Assembly (NCBI RefSeq): GCF_004794465.1
Contig: NZ_SSDJ01000123.1
Location: 1-38,952 of the forward strand
DNA length: 38,952 nucleotides
Source of the DNA: Microbacterium sp. K24
Lineage (GTDB): Bacteria > Actinomycetota > Actinomycetes > Actinomycetales > Microbacteriaceae
Reading direction: 5' to 3'
The notes under the pieces are model-generated. The model did no database searches. It was not told where the DNA came from and saw nothing but the letters and a program-made list of their open reading frames with translations. Each line of letters opens with the position of its first letter. The stretch's first letter is position 1. This document shows positions 16,338-23,300 of the stretch, piece by piece. The translations under genes and the position numbers were made by a program.

Positions 16338-17576
16338 ATGACTGCATCGCTGCATCCCGACACCGTGGCCGTCCACAGCGGCCGATCCGACCTCGAAGGA
16401 CTCGGGGTCCACGCGCTGCCCATCGACCTGTCCACGACCAATCCGCTTCCCGACATCGAGCGCGGCGGCGACTCCTACGAGGCGATGGCCACCGGGGGCC
16501 GGCCGCCCGCCGACGGGAGCATGGTCTACGCCCGACTCTGGAACCCGACGGTCGCGCGCTTTGAAGACGCGCTCGCCGAGCTGGAGCACGCCGAGGCCTC
16601 CGTCGCCTTCGCGTCGGGCATGGCGGCGATGACCGCGGTGATCCTCGCCCACACCAACGCCGTCGGCAAGCGGCACGTCGTCGCCGTTCGTCCTCTGTAC
16701 GGCGGCACCGATCACCTGCTCGGCTCGGGTCTCCTCGGCGCCGAGGTCACGTACTGCGATCCGCAGGACGTGGCCGACCGCATCCGCACCGACACCGGTC
16801 TCGTCGTCGTCGAGACGCCGGCCAATCCCACCCTCGACATCGCCGACATCGCCGACGCGGTGCGCCAGGCGGGGGAGGTCCCGGTCGTCGTCGACAACAC
16901 CTTCGCCACACCGGTGCTGCAGAACCCGATCGACCTCGGTGCGGCGATGTCGCTGCACAGCGCCACCAAGTACCTGGGCGGTCACGGCGACGTCATCGCG
17001 GGCGTCGTGGCGTGCAGTGAGCAGACCGCCGAGGCGCTGCGCCGCGTGCGGGCGGTGACCGGGGGCCTGCTGCATCCGCTCGGCGCGTATCTGCTGCATC
17101 GCGGGCTCACGACGCTGCCGGTGCGGATGCGCCAGCAGCAGGAGAACGCACAGCGGATCGTCCAGTGGCTGATCGACCGTCCCGAGGTGGTGGAGGTGTT
17201 CTACCCGGGTCTCGACGGCGATCCGCACGGCATCCTGGGCCGACAGATGCGGGGCACGGGCGCGATGATCGCGATGCGGATGCGGGGCGGTTTCGCCGCC
17301 GCCTCGGCGATCACGAGCGGGACGTCGCTGTTCACGCACGCGGTGTCGCTCGGCGGCGTCGACTCGCTGATCCAGCATCCGGCCGCTCTCACGCATCGCC
17401 CGGTGCCGCCCGAGGCGCGCCCGGCCGCCGACGTGCTGCGCCTCTCGGTCGGCCTGGAGAACGCCGACGACCTGATCGCCGACCTCGCGCAGGCCTTCGC
17501 GGCCCTGCCCGAGAGTCAGGGCAGCCGGATCGTCCCCGTGGCGATCCGCTCGGTCGGCATGCGGTCGCGGTCGTAG
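16338..17576 (+). CDS. Cys/Met-metabolism PLP-dependent enzyme (cystathionine gamma-lyase/methionine gamma-lyase type)
   Basis: This 412-residue fold-type I PLP enzyme has residues 64-66 (VYAR) and WNPTVARFEDALAELE binding cofactor phosphate from the partner subunit. GMAAMTAV caps PLP, VVVDNTFATP carries the pyridine-binding Asp, and SLHSATKYLGGHGD contains the Schiff-base Lys211. The C-terminal VSLGGVDSLIQHPA is family-typical. It should catalyse beta/gamma elimination or replacement on cysteine, cystathionine or methionine. The start fits the family N-terminus LHPDTVAVHSGR; GGAGG is only one base from the ATG. Its last 61 nt overlap the convergent thioesterase gene. Confidence 0.9.
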   Translation: MTASLHPDTVAVHSGRSDLEGLGVHALPIDLSTTNPLPDIERGGDSYEAMATGGRPPADGSMVYARLWNPTVARFEDALAELEHAEASVAFASGMAAMTAVILAHTNAVGKRHVVAVRPLYGGTDHLLGSGLLGAEVTYCDPQDVADRIRTDTGLVVVETPANPTLDIADIADAVRQAGEVPVVVDNTFATPVLQNPIDLGAAMSLHSATKYLGGHGDVIAGVVACSEQTAEALRRVRAVTGGLLHPLGAYLLHRGLTTLPVRMRQQQENAQRIVQWLIDRPEVVEVFYPGLDGDPHGILGRQMRGTGAMIAMRMRGGFAAASAITSGTSLFTHAVSLGGVDSLIQHPAALTHRPVPPEARPAADVLRLSVGLENADDLIADLAQAFAALPESQGSRIVPVAIRSVGMRSRS

Positions 17577-17983
17577 GTGATGTCGGTGTAGCCGTGCGGG
17601 GTGGGCGCTCCGTCTTCATCGAGGCTCACGAACACGATCTTCTCGATCGTGAGGAGGCGCTTGCGTGTGATCATGTTGCGCGCCATCGCCTTCATGGTGA
17701 GCGAGGTGCGACCGAAGTGCGTCGCCGTCAGGCCGATCTCGACCAGGTCGCCCTGCACCGCGGACGCCTCGAAGTTGATCTCGGAGATGTGCTTGGTGAC
17801 GGCTCGGTAGTTGCCGAGCTGCACGATCGCGTAGATCGCGGCCTCCTCGTCGATCCACTTCAGCAGGCTGCCGCCGAACAGCGAGCCGTTCGCGTTGAGG
17901 TCCTCGGGTCGCACCCACTTGCGCGTGCGGAAGTTGATCCCGTCTTCCGACCACTGCCATGCGGGTGCCGTCTGCTTCGCCAT
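17516..17983 (-). CDS. Hot-dog acyl-CoA thioesterase (YciA/BACH type)
   Basis: This 155-residue protein has the single hot-dog domain motif NANGSLFGGSLLKWIDEEAA (the helix carrying the catalytic Asn/Asp of YciA-type enzymes), then ISEINFEASAVQGDLVEI and KAMARNMITRKRLLTIEKIV. It hydrolyses acyl-CoA thioesters in the cytosol; the chain-length preference is unknown. I chose the ATG at 17983 rather than a GTG at 18043 because TACGCT stands exactly six bases upstream of this ATG and the extra 20 residues are basic and non-conserved-looking. It ends inside the convergent PLP gene. Confidence 0.87.
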   Translation of the reverse strand: MAKQTAPAWQWSEDGINFRTRKWVRPEDLNANGSLFGGSLLKWIDEEAAIYAIVQLGNYRAVTKHISEINFEASAVQGDLVEIGLTATHFGRTSLTMKAMARNMITRKRLLTIEKIVFVSLDEDGAPTPHGYTDITYDRDRMPTERIATGTIRLP

Positions 17984-17989
17984 GCGCCG

Positions 17990-17995
17990 AGCGTA
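17990..17995 (-). promoter_or_regulatory. Leaderless -10 box TACGCT for the thioesterase
   Basis: TACGCT on the minus strand, six bases (CGGCGC), then the ATG at 17983. There is no Shine-Dalgarno sequence. It supports the shorter start. Confidence 0.55.
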
Positions 17996-18047
17996 CGAGG
18001 ACCGTGAGTCGTGCGTGTTACGCGCGTCTTTCGTTCTCCTCACCCCG

Positions 18048-18077
18048 TCTGCTCACGGCGGATCCGCCCGAGGCGGA
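18048..18077 (+). promoter_or_regulatory. Two abutting PopR/ClgR-like palindromes before the clpP pair
   Basis: Two 15-bp sites follow one another without a gap: TCTGCT-CAC-GGCGGA (18048-18062) and TCCGCC-CGA-GGCGGA (18063-18077). The second is a perfect dyad, extended to 7 bp per arm. Each matches 10 of 12 positions of the Streptomyces PopR target as I recall it (TCTGCC-N3-GGCAGA). The centre of the second site is 48 nt before the clpP ATG. A weak -10, GATGCT, stands six bases before that ATG. Confidence 0.65.
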
Positions 18078-18117
18078 TACCGGCCCGCGACAGCGACGAG
18101 CGGCGGATGCTGGGGGC

Positions 18118-18732
18118 ATGAGCGAAGACACCTCCATCCCGCAGTTCGGCCCCGAAGCCCGCCGCGCCCTGTTCCACGAGCGCGTGCTCGTGCTCGACGG
18201 CGCCCTCGACGACGACAACGGCACGCTGCTCATGACGCAGCTGCTCGCGCTGTCCGCTGAGGACGCGACCACCGACATCGCCCTGTGGATCCATTCGCCG
18301 GGCGGATCGGTGCCGTCGATGCTGGCGATCCGCGATCTCATGCAGCTGGTGCCCAACGACGTGTCGACCCTCGCGCTCGGGCTCGCCTGCAGCGCCGGCC
18401 AGTTCCTGCTCTCCGCCGGCACCCGGGGCAAGCGCCGCGCCCTGCCCCACGCCCGCATCCTCATGCACCAGGGATCGGCGGGCATCGGCGGATCGGCGGG
18501 CGAGATCGAGACGCAGGCCGACGACCTGCGGCACATGCGCGACACCGTGCTGGGCCTCATCGCCGACGACACCGGACAGCCGGTCGCGCGCATCTTCGAG
18601 GACTCTCTGCACGACCGCTGGTACACGGCGGCCGAGGCGCAGGAGTACGGCTTCATCGATGAGATCGTCAGCTCGCTCGCCGAGATCATGCCGCGTCGAC
18701 GCGCGCGCGTCGGTCTGGGGGCGAAGGCATGA
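18118..18732 (+). CDS. ATP-dependent Clp protease proteolytic subunit (ClpP3/ClpP4 type), intact triad
   Basis: This 204-residue protein has the ClpP fold with a complete catalytic triad: Ser92 in GLACSAGQFLL, His117 in HARILMHQ and Asp166 in SLHDRWYTA. The spacings (25 and 49 residues) equal those of E. coli Ser97/His122/Asp171. The oxyanion Gly-rich strand HSPGGSVPS precedes it. It should degrade substrates unfolded by ClpX or ClpC. It is coupled by ATGA to a second clpP-like gene, as in Streptomyces clpP3-clpP4. GATGCT six bases before the ATG and the absence of a good -35 suggest an activated leaderless promoter. Confidence 0.93.
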   Translation: MSEDTSIPQFGPEARRALFHERVLVLDGALDDDNGTLLMTQLLALSAEDATTDIALWIHSPGGSVPSMLAIRDLMQLVPNDVSTLALGLACSAGQFLLSAGTRGKRRALPHARILMHQGSAGIGGSAGEIETQADDLRHMRDTVLGLIADDTGQPVARIFEDSLHDRWYTAAEAQEYGFIDEIVSSLAEIMPRRRARVGLGAKA

Positions 18733-19328
18733 GCACCTACTCGATCCCGAACGTCATCGCGCAGCATCCGCGCGGAGAACGCATCATGGACGTCTACTCG
18801 CACCTGCTCGCCGAGCGGGTCGTCTACCTCGGGACCGGCATCGATGCGGGCGTCGCGAACGCCCTCATCGCGCAGCTGCTGCACCTGGACGCCGACAGCC
18901 CCGAGAGCGGCATCCAGTTCTACATCAACAGCGAAGGCGGCGATCCGGGCGCGGCGCTCGCCATCTACGACACGATGCAGCACATCCGTCCCCGCATCGC
19001 GACGACGTGCGTGGGCCAGGCGATCGGCCCCGCCGCTCTCCTCGTCGCCGCCGGTGCCCCCGGAGAGCGGGCGGCGCTGACGCACGCACGGATCGTGCTG
19101 CATCAGCCTGCCGGCCAGTCGCGTGGAGCCATTCCCGACCTCATCCTCGCCGCCGACGAGGTGGTGCGCGTGCGTTCCGACATGGAGGCGATCCTCGCCG
19201 CGCACAGTAGCCGCTCGGTCGACGAGCTGAGGGCCGACACCGACCGGGACCGCGTGTTCACGGCATCCGCCGCTCTCGACTACGGACTCATCGACACCGT
19301 GCTCGGTGCGCGCACCCCGGCCGGCTGA
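18729..19328 (+). CDS. ClpP paralogue with Gly in place of the catalytic Ser (ClpR-like)
   Basis: This 199-residue protein has the N-terminus SIPNVIAQHPRGERIMDVYS, which is ClpP-like (handle and hydrophobic-patch region), and YINSEGGDPGAALAIYD matches the oxyanion strand. The nucleophile turn reads VGQAIGPAALL, so the Ser position is Gly100 (codon GGC at 19026). His125 (ARIVLHQP) and Asp174 (DRDRVF) remain at the correct 25- and 49-residue spacings. It therefore cannot hydrolyse by the normal mechanism and probably acts as a structural or regulatory ring partner of the upstream active ClpP, as ClpR does in plastids and cyanobacteria. Confidence 0.92.
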   Translation: MSTYSIPNVIAQHPRGERIMDVYSHLLAERVVYLGTGIDAGVANALIAQLLHLDADSPESGIQFYINSEGGDPGAALAIYDTMQHIRPRIATTCVGQAIGPAALLVAAGAPGERAALTHARIVLHQPAGQSRGAIPDLILAADEVVRVRSDMEAILAAHSSRSVDELRADTDRDRVFTASAALDYGLIDTVLGARTPAG

Positions 19329-19347
19329 CGGACGCCTGCCGGCCGGG
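19316..19347. terminator. Bidirectional GC-rich hairpin between clpP paralogue and popR-like gene
   Basis: CCCGGCCGGC (19316-19325) and GCCGGCCGGG (19338-19347) form a perfect 10-bp stem with a 12-nt loop. It overlaps the clpP paralogue stop and lies 15 nt from the stop of the convergent regulator gene, so it can serve both. No U-tract is present, which is common for actinobacterial terminators. Confidence 0.6.
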
Positions 19348-19361
19348 ACGGATGCCGCGGC

Positions 19362-19724
19362 TCAGGCGGCCAGGGCGAACGCCATGCGCCCGGCCGAGAC
19401 GAGGGCGGATGCCGGCGCCGGGGCCGTCGTCGACCGCAGCTCGTCGGCCACGGCGCTGGTCAGCTCGATCAGCGAGGTCTCGAGCGCGCCGCTGATCGCC
19501 GCGATCATCTCGCTCGAGGGCTCCTTCAATCCACGCTCGACCTCGGACAGGTACTGCGGAGAGACGCCGGCCTTCTCGGCGGTCTCGGTGAGCGTCTCCT
19601 CGCGGTCGTGCCGGCGACGACGCAACTGGTCGCCGAGAAGCTGACGCCAGAGCGGCTCGGGGTCGCTCGGCTGCGGGCGGCGGGCGGGACGAGGGGCGAG
19701 AGGGAACGCAACGATGTCGGCCAT
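19362..19724 (-). CDS. PopR/ClgR-like XRE-family activator with C-terminal Leu-Ala-Ala
   Basis: This 120-residue protein has a Pro/Arg-rich N-terminal 25 residues, then an XRE helix-turn-helix: LTETAEKAGVSPQYLSEVER, followed by GLKEPSSEMIAAISGALE, the exact style of ClgR/PopR. It ends AFALAA, resembling an ssrA-type ClpP degradation tag. In Streptomyces, PopR activates clpP3-clpP4 and is itself destroyed by the main ClpP in a manner depending on C-terminal alanines; the same is inferred here. Its start is preceded by TATCGT (five bases away) and, 48 nt upstream, by a perfect palindrome, so autoregulation is likely. Confidence 0.87.
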   Translation of the reverse strand: MADIVAFPLAPRPARRPQPSDPEPLWRQLLGDQLRRRRHDREETLTETAEKAGVSPQYLSEVERGLKEPSSEMIAAISGALETSLIELTSAVADELRSTTAPAPASALVSAGRMAFALAA

Positions 19725-19760
19725 GCCTCACGATAGGCCGCCGCCGGGCCGCTGTTCGAG

Positions 19761-19783
19761 CGGTTCTGCTCAGAGCAGAACCG
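19761..19783 (-). promoter_or_regulatory. 23-bp perfect palindrome upstream of the popR-like gene
   Basis: CGGTTCTGCT, CAG, AGCAGAACCG: ten perfect base pairs around a 3-nt centre at 19772. The core TCTGCT-N3-AGCAGA is very close to the PopR target and to the sites before clpP. The centre is exactly 48 nt before the regulator's ATG. Beside it lies GGTATACC (19783-19790), a second small palindrome. Confidence 0.7.
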
Positions 19784-19799
19784 GTATACCAGCATCTTC

Positions 19800-19840
19800 C
19801 ACACCGGGCCGATTCGGTGTGAAAGACCGACTGATAACTT
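19800..19840 (+). promoter_or_regulatory. Candidate mscL promoter with overlapping dyad
   Basis: TAACTT (19835-19840) fits TANNNT as a -10 box. Upstream, CACACCG (19800-19806) and CGGTGTG (19815-19821) form a 7-bp dyad placed over the -35 region, a possible operator. Transcription from here would start near 19847, at the first leader hairpin. Confidence 0.4.
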
Positions 19841-19845
19841 TCTGC

Positions 19846-19947
19846 GCGCCGGCACAACGCCATGCTTCCGTGCCGGCGCAGCCCTATGGGGGCATAGGGA
19901 TCAGGGCGGGGAGTGAGGCGACCTGGTCGTTCTCACTCCCCACGCCC
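19846..19947 (+). ncRNA. Structured 5' leader of mscL: three consecutive stem-loops
   Basis: Hairpin 1: GCGCCGGCAC (19846-19855) pairs with GTGCCGGCGC (19870-19879). Hairpin 2: CCCTATG (19882-19888) pairs with CATAGGG (19893-19899). Hairpin 3: GGGGAGTGAG (19908-19917) pairs with CTCACTCCCC (19932-19941), with outer GGGC/GCCC pairing and an inner CGAC/GTCG pairing. They lie end to end and stop about 13 nt before GGAGAGAG and mscL. Both flanking genes point away, so a terminator role is unlikely. I recognise no known riboswitch consensus. Confidence 0.5.
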
Positions 19948-19979
19948 CTGTCATCACACGGAGAGAGCGGAATCGACGA

Positions 19980-20393
19980 ATGATCAACGGATTCAAGGAG
20001 TTCATCCTCCGAGGGAATGTCATCGAGCTCGCGGTCGCCGTGGTCATCGGCGCTGCGTTCACCGCCATCGTGAACGTGCTGGTGGAGGCTCTCATCAACC
20101 CGCTGATCGGTCTGTTCTTCCAGGCCGGAAGCCTGGACGAGGCGCTGCAGCTTCGCGTACCCAACCTCGCCGGCGGAGAATCCGTCTTCTCGTTCGGCCT
20201 GATCATCGGCGCGGTGATCAACTTCCTCGCGGTGGCGGCGGTGGTCTGCTTCGTGTTCGTGCTGCCGATGAACAAGGCGAAGGAGCGCGCCGATCGGCTG
20301 AGGCCCGCGGTCGTCGAGCCCGAGCCCCTCCCGACCGAGGCGGAGCTCCTCGTCGAGATCCGCGATCTGCTGCAATCACGCAGGTCCGCCTGA
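19980..20393 (+). CDS. mscL: Large-conductance mechanosensitive channel MscL
   Basis: This 137-residue protein has the N-terminal MINGFKEFILRGNVIELAVA, the family signature around the pore helix, then AVVIGAAFTAIVNVLVEALI (first membrane helix), a periplasmic loop, and a second helix GAVINFLAVAAVVCFVFVLP. The C-terminal cytoplasmic helix ends LLVEIRDLLQSRRSA, and EAELLVEIRDLL is typical of MscL. The protein opens under membrane tension to release solutes during osmotic downshock. GGAGAGAG lies about 12 nt before the ATG, further than usual. It overlaps the next gene by one base (TGATG). Confidence 0.96.
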   Translation: MINGFKEFILRGNVIELAVAVVIGAAFTAIVNVLVEALINPLIGLFFQAGSLDEALQLRVPNLAGGESVFSFGLIIGAVINFLAVAAVVCFVFVLPMNKAKERADRLRPAVVEPEPLPTEAELLVEIRDLLQSRRSA

Positions 20394-23300
20394 TGAAGCG
20401 GCCCGCGTCGTCCCGTCTCCTCGCCGTCGCCGCGGCCGGAGTGCTGTTCGCCGCGGGCCTGACCGCCGTCAGCCAGCCCGCCCCCGCGGCGGCAGCGGCT
20501 CCGCTCGCGTGCCTGAACACCCTGTACTTCAGCAACGGCACGGCCGGGAACGTGGGCCAGCTCGACCTGACCACCGGCACCACCTCGGCGGCCCCCGTGT
20601 TCGCGACCCCGGCGAATTCCGGAACGAACACGAACCAACTGGGCATCGGGCCCGGCGGAACGGTCGCGATCACCGGAACGACCACGAGCCTCATCGAATA
20701 CGAGCCGACGGCGAGCGCCGCGGGCACCACCACCGTCTCGCCGAAGACCGCCGGCGTCGGAGGCGGGACGATGGGCGCCATCAATCCTCTGACAGGGCTC
20801 TACTACTACGGGGCCTTCTCGGGGACGACGGTCAACATCTACGTCTTCGACCCGAGGACCAACAGCGCTCCGGCCGGTCCCGTGGTGTCGGTGACGACGG
20901 CCAACGCCCCGGGCGGCAACGGCGACATGGCGTTCGACAAGGACGGACGGCTCTACCTCGTCTCCGGCAGCGCGACCCAGGCGGCGCTGTACGTGGCGGA
21001 GGGCGTGGTCCCGACGTCCGGCACGGGGGCGACCCTGGCCTCGCGCGAGCTCTCCCGCGGCAGCACCACCGTCGCGACCAACGGCATCGCCTTCGGGTCC
21101 GACGGCTTCCTCTACCTCGGCGGCAGCACCGTGCTGCAGAAGACCAACCCCATCACGGGAGCCCCCACCGGCACCACGTTCACCCTGACGGGTGCCACGT
21201 CGACCGACCTCGGCTCCTGTGCGAACCCGTCCACGACGCAGACGGTCGCGGGATTCGACGGTCCTCGGGTCAACCCCACCGATCAGGTGCGGGTCGTCAT
21301 GGAGGGCGGGTCGTACGGGCCGAACGGTACGACGCCGGACTTCCCGCCGACGACGTCGGGGCCGGACGGCGGCGGGCGTCCGAGCGAACCGGGGCTGATC
21401 CTTCCCGGTGAGACCTACACGCTCCGGCAGGAACCAATCGGCACGACGGATCTCGACGAATACCGGACGACCTGGTCGTGCACCGACGGGACGGGAGCCG
21501 TCGTGTCGAGCGGCACCGGCAACGCCGCCACCTTCACGGCGCCGACGGGCACCGACGGCGCCAACATCGTCTGCGCCTTCCGCAACGAACTCCCCCCGCC
21601 CGTCGCCGTTCCGGATGCCGGTGCCACCCCGTTCGGCGACCCGATCACGCTGCCGGGTGCGACGAACGATCAGCCGGGCACCGGCGCGATCCTCCCCGCG
21701 CAGACCGTCTTCACCGACCCCGCTGCCACCGACGGCGGCACGCGCCTCCAGACCGCGCAGGGCGTCTGGACCCTCGGCCCCGACGGCCGCATCACGTTCA
21801 CCCCCGCTCCGGGATTCACCGGCGACGCCACGACCGAGTACCGCATCCTCGACGACAACGGCCAGGCGTCCACCGCCGCGGCGACCGCCACGGTTCGTCC
21901 CGGGCCCGCGGCTGCCGCCGACACCGTCTCGACGACCCAGGGGACGAGTGTGCAGATCCCGGTGCTCGGAAACGACGCTCCCGGGCAGAACGCCGACGGC
22001 ACGCCGGGCACGATCCCGCCGGCATCCGTGCTCTTCGAGCCGACCGGTCAGCCGGCCGGCGCCGTCGTCAGCGGCGATCGCCGCCGGATCGAGGTGCCCG
22101 GAGAGGGCGTCTACACGATCGACCCGGCCACAGGGGTCATGACCTTCGCGCCGGAGGCGACCTTCGACGGCCCGACCACGTCGCCGGTCGCCTACGGATT
22201 CACCGACAGCCTGGGCAACCCGGCGTCGTCCGCCATCACGGTGACCGTCACCGCGGTCGCTCCCAGAGCGGTCGACGACACGGCCGAGACCGCATACAGG
22301 ACACCGGTGACCGTCTCGGTCGTCGACAACGACGTGCCCGGCCCCGGCGGACCGATCGTCGCGACCTCGACGGTCTTCACCGATCCCGCGGCCACCGATG
22401 GGGGCAAGGCCCTCGTCACGCCGCAGGGTGTGTGGAGCGTGGACGAGTTCGGCGATGTGACGTTCGTGCCCGCGGAGGGCTTCGTCGGCACGGCGTCGAC
22501 GCCCTACCGGATCACCGACGAGAACGGTCAGACCGCGACGGCGACCATCTCGATCGTCGTGCCGGCCGGCCCCACCGCGAATCCGGACTCCGCGTCGACG
22601 CCGCAGAACGTCGACGTCTCGTTCCCGATCCTCGGCAACGACGTGCCCGGTTCCGGGCCGGACGGCGCCGATCCGGGATTCGACCCGGATTCCGTGCGGT
22701 TCTCCGTCACCGCGGGTCTTCCCGCCGGCAGCGCGGTCAGCGACGGCGGGCGCGTGCTCACCGTCCCCGGTGAGGGCGTCTACACCTTCGATCCCGCGTC
22801 CGGAGAGGTCACCTTCGATCCCGAGCCGCAGTTCCGCGGTTCCGCGACGCCGATCACCTACACGGTCACCGACACGTTCGGCAACGGTGCGTCGACGACG
22901 ATCATCGTGACGGTCGCGCCCGTCACCCCGGTCGCGATCGGCGACGCGGCGAAGACGCCGGGTGGCACTCCTGTGGTCATCGACATCCTCGCCAACGACG
23001 CCCCCGGTGCATCGTCGGCGCCGCTGGTGCCCGGATCGGTCGTCTTCACCTCTCCCGACGCGACCGACGGCGGCACGACGCTCGTCGTGCCCGGGGAGGG
23101 GACGTGGACCGTCCAGGATGAAGGCAGCGTGCGCTTCGCACCCGTCGCGGGGTTCGACGGACCGACCACTCCCGTGACCTACAGCGTGTCCGACGAGAAC
23201 GGCACCGCGGCGCAGGCGCAGATAACCGTGACGGTCGGCAGCGGTGCGATCGCCGTGCCCGATTCCGCCACCACTCAGCAGAACACCCCGGTCATGATCG

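Noticed and set aside
18041..18043. GTG at 18043 as the thioesterase start
   Set aside because: It adds a basic, non-family N-terminus. The ATG at 17983 has a leaderless -10 at the right distance.
19846..19947. Known c-di-AMP (ydaO-type) riboswitch
   Set aside because: The osmotic context fits, but I could not find its conserved sequence blocks, only three simple hairpins.
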